A stretch of DNA of 64,000 bases from Christensenella sp. UBA5327. Lineage in GTDB: Bacteria; Bacillota; Clostridia; Christensenellales; Aristaeellaceae. The DNA is taken from the NCBI GenBank assembly GCA_002411105.1, contig DHQX01000036.1, positions 24,820-88,819 on the forward strand, in the 5' to 3' direction. The position numbers were made by a program, and so were the translations under genes. Within the stretch, counting starts at the first letter, position 1. Every line of letters starts with the position of its first letter. This document shows positions 33,608 through 42,446 of this stretch, in pieces. The notes beneath the pieces are model-generated. The model did no database searches, was not told the DNA's origin, and saw nothing but the letters and a program-made list of their open reading frames with translations.

Positions 33608-35605
33608 TCAGTGGCGCCCGGATTTGAAAACATCGCCATATGATCTTTGGGAAAGCTGCATCAGATATTGCAGGAATTCCGATTGCGCCGGTTCCTGCGC
33701 CAGTGCCTTCAGGCAGGCAGTGGTCTGCTCAATCAGCCGGATGTCGCCCACCCCATAGGCATCAGGCAGGTTTCGGCCGTGCTGGCGAGTGCCGAAGAAC
33801 TCCCCCGGCCCCCGCTGCTCCAGGTCCTGCTGGGCGATAAAAAAGCCATCCTCGCTCTGGGTCATCACCCTCAGACGGTCATTGGGCTGGCCCAGCAGGA
33901 AACACCAGCTCTCCTTGCTGCCCCGACCCACACGGCCCCGCAGCTGGTGCAGCTGCGCCAGGCCAAAGCGTTCCGCGTCCTCAATCACCATCAGGGTAGC
34001 CCCGGGCACATCCACCCCCACCTCAATCACAGAGGACGCCACCAGCACATCCAGTTCTCCCGCCGCAAAGCGCCTCAGGGCCTCAGCCTTCTGTTCATCC
34101 GCCTGGTTTCCATAGGTGATGCCCAGGCGAAGGGTTTTCAGCGGGCCTTTGCGCAGGAAATCAAAGGTCTCCTTCACGCTTTTTGTGTCCTGCTCCTCAT
34201 CCTCCTCCACCAGAGGGCACACATAAAAGCATTGTTCCCCCCGGCTGGCGCTGTCAAGGATATAGCGGTAAAGCTCCTTCCGCTTGCCTTCCGCCACGAT
34301 GCGGGTTTTGGCCGGCAGCCGGCCCGGCGGTTTCTCCTGGATGAGGGAAACCTCAAGGTCACCATAGAGCACCAGCGCCAAAGACCTGGGGATGGGCGTG
34401 GCAGAAAGCGCCAGCATATGGGCCTGGTTCCTCGAGCCCGGCTTCTCCGCCAGGGACTGGCGCTGCTGCACACCAAAGCGGTGTTGCTCATCGGTGATCA
34501 CCAGGCCCAGGTTATGGTAGGCGACGCTATCGCTGATGAGCGCCTGGGTGCCGATCACAAGCTGCCAAGCGCCGCTTGAGATGCTTTCCAGCGCTTCCCG
34601 CCTGTCCTTCGCATTCAGGGAGCCTGTCAGCAAGCCGCAGCTGATGCCCAGGGGCGCAAGCATTCTGGCTGCACTGGCATGATGCTGTTGGGCCAGGATG
34701 TCGGTGGGCGCCATCATGGCGCTCTGATATCCCGACTGTGCCGCCAAAAAGGCCGCGCCAAAGGCCACGGCGGTCTTGCCGCTGCCCACATCCCCCTGCA
34801 CCAGCCGGCGCATGGCATAGCCTGTTTGCAGGTCATCAAACACATCCTCAAGGGCTTTTCGCTGCCCCTGGGTCGGCGCAAAGGGCAGAGCAGCCCAGAA
34901 GACGTCTATATCCTCTTCGGTATTTGAAAACCGGAGGCCAGCGCACCCCCGCTGCCCCACGCCCAACAGGGCAGCCTGATAGAGCAGCAAGTTTTCAAAA
35001 GCCAGCCTGCGCTTGGCCTGGTCCAGAAGCTCCTGGCTTTGGGGAAAGTGTGCCTGCTCCCAGGCAAAGCGCTTGCCGCATAAGCCCCATGTATCAAGAA
35101 ACCAGGCTGGCAGCGTTTCCGCCTCATCCTCGCTTATAGCATCCAGTGCCTGGCGGGCGAGCCCGGAAAAGGTCTTTCCCGGCAGCCCTTTGAGGCTCCG
35201 GTAGATGGGCTGGATGCCCCGTTCCTGGATCTTCCGGGGATTGACCATAGCGGCCGCTCCCTGATAGAACCCCACTTTGCCATACAGCAGCAGCTCATCG
35301 CCCTTTTTCAGCTGTGTGGCCATCCAAGGCTGGTTGAACCAGGTGAGGGACAAGACCCCGGTTTCATCCTGTATTTTCGCTCGAACGGCGGATTTTCCGC
35401 CATAGAAATGCCGCCGCGGCGCTTCCATCAGCACCCCCTCTACGCAGTGAGGCTGCTCTGTCAGCTGGCCCAGAGGTGTGGGATTGATGGCATTGACATA
35501 CGCTGCCGGCAGCGAAGCCAGCAGGGTTTCAAGGCTGACGATGCCGTTTCTCGCCAGAAGCTCCAGGCGCTTGGGGCCGACCCCACGAAGCTGCTCAAGC
35601 CGCAT
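33608..35605 (-). CDS. recG: ATP-dependent DNA helicase RecG
   Basis: Branched-DNA helicase that remodels stalled forks. The wedge domain with an OB fold occupies about residues 1-200 (RLEQLRGVGPKRLELLARNG at the start is a helix-hairpin-helix-like motif). The motor domains show Walker A GDVGSGKTAVA near 280, ITDEQHRFGVQQRQ (DEQH box), SATPIPRSLALVLYGD and HQLRGRVGRG. Length 665 is usual. SD AGGTG. It follows fakA after a hairpin terminator candidate. Confidence 0.96.
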   Translation of the reverse strand: MRLEQLRGVGPKRLELLARNGIVSLETLLASLPAAYVNAINPTPLGQLTEQPHCVEGVLMEAPRRHFYGGKSAVRAKIQDETGVLSLTWFNQPWMATQLKKGDELLLYGKVGFYQGAAAMVNPRKIQERGIQPIYRSLKGLPGKTFSGLARQALDAISEDEAETLPAWFLDTWGLCGKRFAWEQAHFPQSQELLDQAKRRLAFENLLLYQAALLGVGQRGCAGLRFSNTEEDIDVFWAALPFAPTQGQRKALEDVFDDLQTGYAMRRLVQGDVGSGKTAVAFGAAFLAAQSGYQSAMMAPTDILAQQHHASAARMLAPLGISCGLLTGSLNAKDRREALESISSGAWQLVIGTQALISDSVAYHNLGLVITDEQHRFGVQQRQSLAEKPGSRNQAHMLALSATPIPRSLALVLYGDLEVSLIQEKPPGRLPAKTRIVAEGKRKELYRYILDSASRGEQCFYVCPLVEEDEEQDTKSVKETFDFLRKGPLKTLRLGITYGNQADEQKAEALRRFAAGELDVLVASSVIEVGVDVPGATLMVIEDAERFGLAQLHQLRGRVGRGSKESWCFLLGQPNDRLRVMTQSEDGFFIAQQDLEQRGPGEFFGTRQHGRNLPDAYGVGDIRLIEQTTACLKALAQEPAQSEFLQYLMQLSQRSYGDVFKSGRH

Positions 35606-35620
35606 GGGGCACCTGCATCA

Positions 35621-35647
35621 ACAAAGAAAGCTGCCCTGCGGCAGCTT
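35621..35647 (-). terminator. Hairpin terminator between fakA and recG
   Basis: On the minus strand AAGCTGCC and GGCAGCTT pair around a 4-base loop and are followed by TCTTTGTT. Read-through to recG is probably partial. Confidence 0.65.
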
Positions 35648-35664
35648 GACTTGCGCTCATGGCA

Positions 35665-37314
35665 TCACTCAACCGAGAGCAGATAATAGTACAGCGGTTG
35701 CCCGCCCCGATGCACTTCCACATTGCAGTTGGGGTACAGCTCCGCAATTTCCTCACCCAGCGCCTCCGCCTCCTCGGGCTTGGTGTCAGCGCCGTAGTAC
35801 ACGGTGATCAGGCCATCATCATCGGTGACGATTTCCTTCATCAGGGCAACCGCCGCCTCGCCGGCTGATTCACAGTTCACCGTCACCCGGCCGTTGTTGA
35901 GCCCGATGATGCTGCCTTCCTTGATGTGCATGGCATCCAGGTCGGTGTCCCGCACAGAGAAGGTGATCATTCCGGTGCGCACCTTTTGCGCGGCCTCGTT
36001 CATGCGGGCCTCGTTTTCCTCGGCGCTGTCCTCCGGCAAGAAGGCGATGACCGCGGCGATGCCCATGGCCACATTCTTGGTGGGGAGCACGATGACCCGG
36101 CTTTGGGACATATGCGCCACCTGCTCCGCGGCCAGGATGATGTTGCCGTTGTTGGGGAGGATAAAGATGGTCTTGGCCTTGACGCTGTCAACCGCCTTTT
36201 GCAGATCCTCGATGCTGGGGTTCATCGTCTGCCCCCCCTCGACGATCTCGTCAACGCCCAGATCCTTGAAGATGCTGGAGAAACCATCCCCCTGGGAGAC
36301 AGAGACGATGCCGTACTCCTTCTCCTCAACCGGCTCCTGCTCCTTTTCTTTCCTGGCCTGGTTGTCCCGGCGCTGCTGGAGCATGTTGTCAATCTTCAGC
36401 CCGTTGAGTTCCCCCAGCGCCAGCGCCAGCTGCAGCGCCTTGCCGGGGTCATTGGTGTGCAGATGCACCTTGATGAGGTTGTGGTCGCCCACCACCAGCA
36501 CACAGTCACCCAGGCGGGTGAGCTTGCGCCGGAGGCTGTCGATGTCCTCATCGGTGACGGGGAGCTTCATCTCCTGGATAAAAAACTCAGTGCAGTAGGC
36601 GAAGGTGATCTCGCCCAGCAGGTCATGGTCATCCACAAAGCTGTCGGCCTCGCCCACCAGCTGGGTGTCAAAGACAGCATCTTCAATCCGCTCCCCATTG
36701 ATGATGGCGGCATAGCCGGTATAGATCAGGTGCAGGCCCCAGCCGCCAGCGTCCACCACCCCAGCCTGGGTGAGGACCGGCAGCATCTCCTGGGTGCGTT
36801 TTACGATGGATTCACCGCTGGCCAGGATCACCTGGAACAACTCCTGGAAGTCATCAGGCGCCTTCTGGGCCTGGTTCATCGCATCATCAGCGATGACCCG
36901 GGCCACCGTCAGGATGGTGCCCTCCTTGGGCTTCATGACGGCTTTGTAGGCTGTGTCAGCGCCTGATTTCAAGGCGGCGGCAAACTGAGCCGGGGTGACG
37001 GTGTCAAGGCCTTCCAAGGCCCGGGAAAAACCCCGGTACAGCTGGGACAGGATGACGCCGGAGTTGCCCCTGGCGCCCCGCAGGGCCCCTTTGGCCATGG
37101 CCTCGGCCACATCTGAAGCCTTAACATAATCATGGCCGTTCACTTCCTTGACGGCCGTCATCATGGTCATGGACATGTTGGTGCCGGTATCGCCGTCAGG
37201 CACCGGGAAAACGTTGAGTGCGTTGACCGCCTCCCGGTTCCTCTCCAGCACCGCCGCGCCCGCGTTCACCATGTCGCGCAGCAGGCCGGCATCAATCACG
37301 GAAACTTTTATCAC
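35665..37314 (-). CDS. fakA: Fatty acid kinase catalytic subunit FakA (DAK2 domain)
   Basis: The 549-residue protein combines an N-terminal DhaL/DAK2-type kinase domain (NALNVFPVPDGDTGTNMSMTM near residues 30-50 binds ATP-magnesium; GALRGARGNSGVILSQLYRG at 77-96 is also diagnostic) with a C-terminal DegV-like half. FakA phosphorylates fatty acids held by FakB for membrane lipid synthesis. Formerly called YloV. I choose the GTG at 37314 because GGAGG lies eight bases before it; the frame upstream overlaps asp23. FakB is not in the window. Confidence 0.9.
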   Translation of the reverse strand: MIKVSVIDAGLLRDMVNAGAAVLERNREAVNALNVFPVPDGDTGTNMSMTMMTAVKEVNGHDYVKASDVAEAMAKGALRGARGNSGVILSQLYRGFSRALEGLDTVTPAQFAAALKSGADTAYKAVMKPKEGTILTVARVIADDAMNQAQKAPDDFQELFQVILASGESIVKRTQEMLPVLTQAGVVDAGGWGLHLIYTGYAAIINGERIEDAVFDTQLVGEADSFVDDHDLLGEITFAYCTEFFIQEMKLPVTDEDIDSLRRKLTRLGDCVLVVGDHNLIKVHLHTNDPGKALQLALALGELNGLKIDNMLQQRRDNQARKEKEQEPVEEKEYGIVSVSQGDGFSSIFKDLGVDEIVEGGQTMNPSIEDLQKAVDSVKAKTIFILPNNGNIILAAEQVAHMSQSRVIVLPTKNVAMGIAAVIAFLPEDSAEENEARMNEAAQKVRTGMITFSVRDTDLDAMHIKEGSIIGLNNGRVTVNCESAGEAAVALMKEIVTDDDGLITVYYGADTKPEEAEALGEEIAELYPNCNVEVHRGGQPLYYYLLSVE

Positions 37315-37339
37315 GCCTTCTTCCTCCGTTAGCCAGCCG

Positions 37340-37690
37340 TCAGACACGGATGCCTTCCACGGTGATGTTCACATTGCGCACTTTGATACCTGTCATCTGT
37401 TCCAGTTTATAGCGCACGACTTCCTTGATGGAGTTGCACACCTCGGTAACAGAGATGCCATACTCCACCACGATGTACAGATCCACATCGATCATGTCAT
37501 CCACCGCGCGCAGCTGGACGCCCTTTGACAGATTCTCGCGCCCAAGCCATTCCACCAGGCCGTCCTTGGCGCGTTTTGAAGACATGGCGACGATGCCATA
37601 GCATTCAAGGGTGGCATAGCCCACCACCTTGAGCATCACTTCCTCGGAAATGTAGATCGTCCCATTGTCGTTTTTGATTTTAAATTCCAT
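37340..37690 (-). CDS. Asp23/Gls24-family envelope stress protein (YloU)
   Basis: A 116-residue Asp23-domain protein: GTIYISEEVMLKVVGYATLE, GVQLRAVDDMIDVDLYIVVEYG and IKVRNVNITVEGI are typical. It lies directly before fakA, its conserved place in Bacillota, and has no signal peptide. Family members are abundant membrane-associated proteins linked to envelope stress. The ATG at 37690 has GGGGG about nine bases before it. In many relatives rpmB lies upstream on the other strand; it is not here. Confidence 0.9.
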   Translation of the reverse strand: MEFKIKNDNGTIYISEEVMLKVVGYATLECYGIVAMSSKRAKDGLVEWLGRENLSKGVQLRAVDDMIDVDLYIVVEYGISVTEVCNSIKEVVRYKLEQMTGIKVRNVNITVEGIRV

Positions 37691-37731
37691 CACAAACTTT
37701 CCCCCTTCAGGAAGTGGCCTTTCCCGAAAGC

Positions 37732-37760
37732 ATTATAGCCTCTTTTATTAGAAGACGCAA
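37732..37760 (-). promoter_or_regulatory. Promoter of the asp23-fakA operon
   Basis: Minus strand TTGCGT (37760-37755), 17-base spacer, perfect TATAAT (37737-37732). Confidence 0.8.
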
Positions 37761-37794
37761 TATCGCGCGCCGCTTGCTCCCCTGTTATCAGCCC

Positions 37795-39609
37795 TCAAAA
37801 GCCATTATCTTTGTTGATTTTATCGATTTCAGCCTTGCGGATAGGCGGGTTGCAGCTTTTGCAGGGCGTCAGCTTCTGGTAGGCGGCGTCATCCAGCTCA
37901 CCATAAGTCATCACGCCTTTTAGCGGCAGGTAGCGGTCTTTGATGCTGCGGCAGTTCTGGTCAAGATGATAATACTGACCCCGGTCCGGATTGTAGTACA
38001 GCGCCAGGCTGTCCTCGGGGTATTCAAAGAACCTGCCAGGGAAATCATCCCATACCAACACCTTGGTGTTGACCTTGATGTTGTTCCACAGCCAGGTCAT
38101 GTTGACGCCGTCATCGTTGTTGAGGCGCTGCACCCGGATGCAGCCGTGGCTGGCCTTCTTGCCCAACTGCGCCTCCTGGGAGGAATAATCCCAGTATCCG
38201 GTGGACTGGTTTTCGATGTAGGGCACCTCATGAATGAGGCTGCCGCCGTTGATGCGCATGGCCATGCGGCACACCAGGTTGCCGGCATTGAACTGGCCCA
38301 CGCGGCTGACCATCAGGTATTCGCCGGAGGGCGTTTCGTTCCACGGCTGCTGCCGGGTGGGGATGCCGGTGGAAATAATCAGCTCGGTATACAGCTTGCC
38401 GTCCTTGAACACATAGAGGCGCTGCTTCAATTTATCGATCAGGATGCCGAAGTCATCCCGGGGCGTGATGGTTTTCAGATTTTGGGTTTGGATATAGCCG
38501 CGGATCAGGTCATCGGTATCGCCATAGCCCCGGCGGGTGCGGTTGTCCGGGCCATAGGAGGAGTTGTAGGCTTCCACCAGCGACCAGCCGTCATCAGTCT
38601 GCTCGATGACATGCACGCCCTGGGACTCATAGGTGATCTCCCCCAGGATATTCTCCCGCTTGAGGCTGGTGTCCTTGGTAGCGCGCAGCTTGTAAGTCTC
38701 CCGCTGATCGCCCCCCACCACCACGGTCAGGGGCTGCAGCATAATTTTCCAAATCGCTTCCTCATCCCAGAGGCCTATGGGCGTCGTCCAGTAGTTGGAG
38801 CCTTCCTCTTCCTTGGGCACCTTCTCCCTGGTGGGCAGGGTATAGTGCTTTTCCGGCACGGTGGTGGCTGAAGGAATCTCAAGCGGCGGCTGGGAGGCTT
38901 CCTGAGCAACCGCGGCTTCAGGCTGTGCCAGAGGGGTGGGCATGGGGGTGTTGTCCGGGGCCGGCTCAATGGTGAGCGTCACATGCTGCTGGTTGGCAGC
39001 AAAGCCATCCTCATCCAGGAACAGGATGCTCAGGGTATGCTGCCCGGATGGGGGTGCCGCACCATCCAGATAGCCATCCCAGGCCACGGTGGTCTCACCC
39101 GCCCCCACTGCACCGTTGAAGATATCGGCCACCTGATCGGCGATGTGGAACACCACCATCAACTGCCCCGGCATGTTCAGCGTCACGCTCATGCCCCAGC
39201 TCTGCCCGGGGGTGATGTGGGAATCATCGATTTTCATCTGCGTGATCCGCGGGCTTTCAGGTCCCACAGTCACGGCGGATTCTGCCCGGTCAGCATCCGC
39301 TTGCAGCACCAGCTGGTATGCCCCCTGGGGCACCAGCTGCTGCGCCTGGTCCAAGCCATTCCAGGCAATATGGTTTTCTCCTGCGCTCACAGGAATGCTG
39401 CTCCTGATATCCGTCCGGCTGCCGTCCATTCCCTCCAGGTAAAGCGAGGCGCTGCCCACGCGGGCCGCCACAAAGCTGATCCGCTCCGTGCGGCCCGGGC
39501 GCACCAGTGACGGGGCCACCGTGAGCTTTAGAGGGGGATCTTCTGCAAAAGTCGTATAGCTAAACAGCAGCAGAGCTGCCGCACACAAGGCGAGGATGCG
39601 TTTGCTCAT
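37795..39609 (-). CDS. Secreted L,D-transpeptidase (YkuD) with C-terminal Cys-rich domain
   Basis: The 604-residue product has a signal peptide (MSKRILALCAAALLLFSYTTFA), two beta-rich modules resembling FlgD-type or bacterial Ig domains (VRPGRTERISFVA and AWDGYLDGAAPPSGQHTL), a Pro/Thr spacer, an SH3-like region (about 290-380) and a YkuD catalytic domain with SHGCIRV (Cys near residue 490) that cross-links peptidoglycan through 3-3 links. The last 60 residues read YHLDQNCRSIKDRYLP then PCKSCNPPIR: three conserved cysteines of the small domain often found at the C-terminus of Bacillota wall proteins. SD AGGAGG precedes the ATG; the longer frame upstream lies across the promoter. Single-gene unit. 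Confidence 0.88.
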   Translation of the reverse strand: MSKRILALCAAALLLFSYTTFAEDPPLKLTVAPSLVRPGRTERISFVAARVGSASLYLEGMDGSRTDIRSSIPVSAGENHIAWNGLDQAQQLVPQGAYQLVLQADADRAESAVTVGPESPRITQMKIDDSHITPGQSWGMSVTLNMPGQLMVVFHIADQVADIFNGAVGAGETTVAWDGYLDGAAPPSGQHTLSILFLDEDGFAANQQHVTLTIEPAPDNTPMPTPLAQPEAAVAQEASQPPLEIPSATTVPEKHYTLPTREKVPKEEEGSNYWTTPIGLWDEEAIWKIMLQPLTVVVGGDQRETYKLRATKDTSLKRENILGEITYESQGVHVIEQTDDGWSLVEAYNSSYGPDNRTRRGYGDTDDLIRGYIQTQNLKTITPRDDFGILIDKLKQRLYVFKDGKLYTELIISTGIPTRQQPWNETPSGEYLMVSRVGQFNAGNLVCRMAMRINGGSLIHEVPYIENQSTGYWDYSSQEAQLGKKASHGCIRVQRLNNDDGVNMTWLWNNIKVNTKVLVWDDFPGRFFEYPEDSLALYYNPDRGQYYHLDQNCRSIKDRYLPLKGVMTYGELDDAAYQKLTPCKSCNPPIRKAEIDKINKDNGF

Positions 39610-39631
39610 CGAAACCTCCTTTGTCAGGGGC

Positions 39632-39660
39632 ATAATATCAGATATGAACATCCCCGGCAA
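39632..39660 (-). promoter_or_regulatory. Promoter of the L,D-transpeptidase gene
   Basis: Minus strand TTGCCG (39660-39655), 17-base spacer, TATTAT (39637-39632). Confidence 0.65.
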
Positions 39661-39677
39661 CCAACTTTTTAAACACA

Positions 39678-39706
39678 TTGTAAACAAATTCGTCACAGGT
39701 TATAAT
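39678..39706 (+). promoter_or_regulatory. Promoter of the nuclease-SNF2 gene
   Basis: TTGTAA (39678-39683), 17-base spacer, perfect TATAAT (39701-39706), with GGGAGG and ATG (39733) closely downstream. It diverges from the transpeptidase promoter. Confidence 0.75.
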
Positions 39707-39732
39707 CATTGTGTAAGTTATCGGGAGGTTCT

Positions 39733-41886
39733 ATGCAAATCAATTTGGATCAGGTGATGCTTGCCATCAAAACCATTCGCGCGCCGTTTTCCCTGCATGA
39801 GTTTGACCTGCATGCCCAGGTTGCAGGAGCCCTGGAAAATGCGGGGATTTCCTTCATCCACGAGGCGCCGGTGGCTCCCCGTTGCCGGGTGGATTTCCTG
39901 GCTGGGGAGATCGGCATAGAAATCAAGCGCGGCAAACCCCGCGCCCACGACCTGATCAACCAGGCCACCCGCTACCTGTCCTCCCCCCGGATCAGCGCCC
40001 TGATCATCCTGAGCGAACGGGAAGCAAATATACCGGAGTCTGTATTGGGAAAGCCCTGCCTTTGTCTGAGTTTCAATAAGCTCTGGGGCCTGGCGGTTCC
40101 GGAGGGAGAGGTAACCAGAAAGCAAACTTTGGTACGTTCTTCTGACACAGCAGCCACGATGCCTACCCAGATGCCTGATGTTCCGCCGTATCTGCAACCG
40201 GTGCAGCCGGATGGCAAGGTATACGGCACCCTGTCCTATCAGGCACGGGGCAAATACTGGGTTATCAGTGGTGAGCCTTATATGACGGAGATGGCCAAGC
40301 GCTTGTTTCCCGGTGCTGACAGCGGCAAGCGCGGCGTCGCCCGGTTTTCAGCCCACAGGCGGCTGGTGGGGGAGCTTAACTGGTTCATGCAGCGCTATCC
40401 TTTGGCCATCATGCCCCGGGATCAGGACCGCTGGAACAATGCCCTCAAGGAGGCCCGGGCCTATCAGGCCGGGCTGGCTGCCTTTGGGCGCAGCGCCCCT
40501 GATTATTCCAATACCACAGGCTGGTTCACCGGGTCGCTGCGCCCCTTCCAAAGCTATGGCGCGGTGTGGCTTTCCCAGGTACGCCGGGCGCTTTTGGCAG
40601 ATGAAATGGGCCTTGGAAAAACCGTGCAGGCCCTGGCAGCGCTGGCTTCTACCGGGGCGCTGCCCGCCATCATCGTGGTGCCGCCCCACCTGGTGCGCAA
40701 CTGGCAAAGCGAGATCAAGCGCTTTCTCACCATTGAAGGCCGGGAGCCCCGCATCTGTGTGATGAAAGGCTTGACCCCCTATCCGTTGCCCGAGGCGGAT
40801 ATCTATCTGGTGCATTACCTCCTGTTGCGGGGCTGGAAGGATGCGCTGCCGGAGATGCCCGTTAAAACCGTGATCTTTGACGAGATCCAGGAGCTGCGTC
40901 ACCGGGGCACAGAGAAGTACAGCGCCGCCAGCCTCCTCTCAAACGCCTGTGACCGGGTATATGGCCTGTCCGGAACGCCCATTTACAACCAGGGCGGTGA
41001 GATCTGGAACGTGGTCAACATCCTGGACTTTCATTTCCTGGGCGACTGGGACTCCTTTTCCCGGGAATGGTGCTATGGCTATGGCAACGCCGTGGTGATG
41101 CACCCGGACTGGCTGGGGGATTATTTGAGGCGGGAGGGCATCATGCTCAGGCGCACCAAGAAAGAGGTGCTGCCGGAACTTCCTGACAAGCGCCGGCTGG
41201 TGCAGGAGATAGATGCTGATAACACCCTCTTCCAGAGGCTGATGGCACCGGTTGTCAAAAAACTCGGGGAGCTGGCGGAAAATGAAGCCCTCACCCCTTC
41301 CCAGCGGGCGCTTCTGGAAGGCCAGGTGTCCCAGGGCGAGCGACAGGCTTCAGGCCTGGCCAAGGCCCCCTACGTGGCCCAGTTTGTGCGGGCGATGCTG
41401 GAGTCCGGCGAGAAGGTGCTGCTGTTCGCCCATCACCACGCGGTGATGGACCTGTACAAAAAGGACCTGAAGCACTTTTCCCCCGCCTTTATCACCGGGC
41501 GGGAAACTGGTGAGCAAAAGGAGAAGAATCTCCAGCGCTTTATGGAAGGGCGGACCGATCTGTGCTGCATCTCCCTGCGGGCGGCCTCCGGCCTGAACCT
41601 GCAGCGCGCCACTTGCGTGGTGTTTGGTGAACTGGACTGGTCCCCCGCCATCCACAGCCAGGCGGAAGACCGCGCCCACCGCATCGGCCAGAAAGACTCC
41701 CTGCTATGCTATTACCTGGTGAGCCCCGGCGGCTCAGACAGCCTGATTCAGGATGTGCTGGGGCTCAAGGTCAGCCAGTTTATGGGACTGATGGGGGCAG
41801 CCGCCCCCAACCCCCAGGACGAGGCCATCGCCGCCAATTTTGCCCGCCAGCATGTGCAGGACATGATGGCGCGCTGGCTTGCGTAA
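39733..41886 (+). CDS. SNF2-family helicase with N-terminal PD-(D/E)xK-like nuclease domain
   Basis: The 717-residue product joins three parts. Residues 1-120 look like a restriction-endonuclease fold: RVDFLAG (Asp54), IEIKRG (Glu63, Lys65), NQATRYLS (Gln77, Tyr81, a QxxxY feature) and Glu23 as a possible earlier acidic residue. Residues 150-265 form a linker with a domain around GKYWVISGEPYMTEMAKRLF. The SNF2 ATPase follows: LRPFQSYGAVWL, DEMGLGKT (290-297), FDEIQ (383-386), LSGTPIYNQ, LRRTKKEVLPELPDKRR, then a helicase C domain with ASGLNLQ and QAEDRAHRIGQKDS. All ATPase motifs are intact. It is one gene with its own promoter, not part of an Hsd, DISARM or BREX set; ruvC follows on a separate promoter. 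Likely DNA repair, fork remodelling or defence. Confidence 0.8.
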   Translation: MQINLDQVMLAIKTIRAPFSLHEFDLHAQVAGALENAGISFIHEAPVAPRCRVDFLAGEIGIEIKRGKPRAHDLINQATRYLSSPRISALIILSEREANIPESVLGKPCLCLSFNKLWGLAVPEGEVTRKQTLVRSSDTAATMPTQMPDVPPYLQPVQPDGKVYGTLSYQARGKYWVISGEPYMTEMAKRLFPGADSGKRGVARFSAHRRLVGELNWFMQRYPLAIMPRDQDRWNNALKEARAYQAGLAAFGRSAPDYSNTTGWFTGSLRPFQSYGAVWLSQVRRALLADEMGLGKTVQALAALASTGALPAIIVVPPHLVRNWQSEIKRFLTIEGREPRICVMKGLTPYPLPEADIYLVHYLLLRGWKDALPEMPVKTVIFDEIQELRHRGTEKYSAASLLSNACDRVYGLSGTPIYNQGGEIWNVVNILDFHFLGDWDSFSREWCYGYGNAVVMHPDWLGDYLRREGIMLRRTKKEVLPELPDKRRLVQEIDADNTLFQRLMAPVVKKLGELAENEALTPSQRALLEGQVSQGERQASGLAKAPYVAQFVRAMLESGEKVLLFAHHHAVMDLYKKDLKHFSPAFITGRETGEQKEKNLQRFMEGRTDLCCISLRAASGLNLQRATCVVFGELDWSPAIHSQAEDRAHRIGQKDSLLCYYLVSPGGSDSLIQDVLGLKVSQFMGLMGAAAPNPQDEAIAANFARQHVQDMMARWLA

Positions 41887-41890
41887 TTGT

Positions 41891-41919
41891 TTGACATTTG
41901 CCCAGGCATGCCGTAAGAT
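41891..41919 (+). promoter_or_regulatory. Promoter of the ruvC-ruvA-ruvB-queA-psuK-psuG operon
   Basis: TTGACA (41891-41896), 17-base spacer, TAAGAT (41914-41919), just after the SNF2 stop and before GGAGG. Confidence 0.85.
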
Positions 41920-41940
41920 TTTCAAGCAAGGAGGCGAGGA

Positions 41941-42435
41941 ATGCGCATCATGGGCATTGACCCGGGGCTGGCCACCATGGGCTGGGGCGTGATTGATGAA
42001 AACTCAAACGCGCCCGAATTTGTGGCCTCCGGCGTCATCCAGACCCTGCCGTCTGAAACGCTGCCCCGGCGCCTCTGCCTGATTGATGAGCAGGTGGAGG
42101 AGCTGATCGCTCTTTTCCAGCCGGGCGCCATCGTGTTTGAACAGCTTTTTTTTGCCAAGAACGTAACCACCGCTTTCACCGTGGGTGCCGCCCGCGGGGT
42201 TGCCATTGCCCGCTGCGCCCGGTATACCCAGGCCTTATATGAGTACACCCCCATGCAGATCAAGCAGGCAGTGGTTGGCTACGGAAAGGCGGACAAGCAC
42301 CAGGTTCAGCGGATGACGCAGCTGCTGCTGAAACTCCCTGAGATCATCCGTCCGGATGATGCGGCTGACGCTGTGGCGGCGGCTCTCACCCACTATCAAT
42401 CCGGCAGGTTTGGGGCCCTGCACATCATGAAATAG
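41941..42435 (+). CDS. ruvC: Holliday junction endonuclease RuvC
   Basis: Symmetric nickase that resolves Holliday junctions. All four acidic catalytic residues are seen: Asp7 (GIDPGL), Glu67 (VFEQLFF), Asp140 and Asp143 (DDAADAVAAALTH). The 164-residue length and FAKNVTTAFTVGAARGVAI are typical. It heads the ruv block with SD AAGGAGG. Confidence 0.97.
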   Translation: MRIMGIDPGLATMGWGVIDENSNAPEFVASGVIQTLPSETLPRRLCLIDEQVEELIALFQPGAIVFEQLFFAKNVTTAFTVGAARGVAIARCARYTQALYEYTPMQIKQAVVGYGKADKHQVQRMTQLLLKLPEIIRPDDAADAVAAALTHYQSGRFGALHIMK

Positions 42436-42446
42436 AAGAGGTTGCC

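Noticed and set aside
39733..41886. Membership of the SNF2 gene in a DISARM, BREX or type I restriction system
   Set aside because: No methylase, specificity subunit or other defence gene is adjacent; neighbours are a wall transpeptidase and ruvC.
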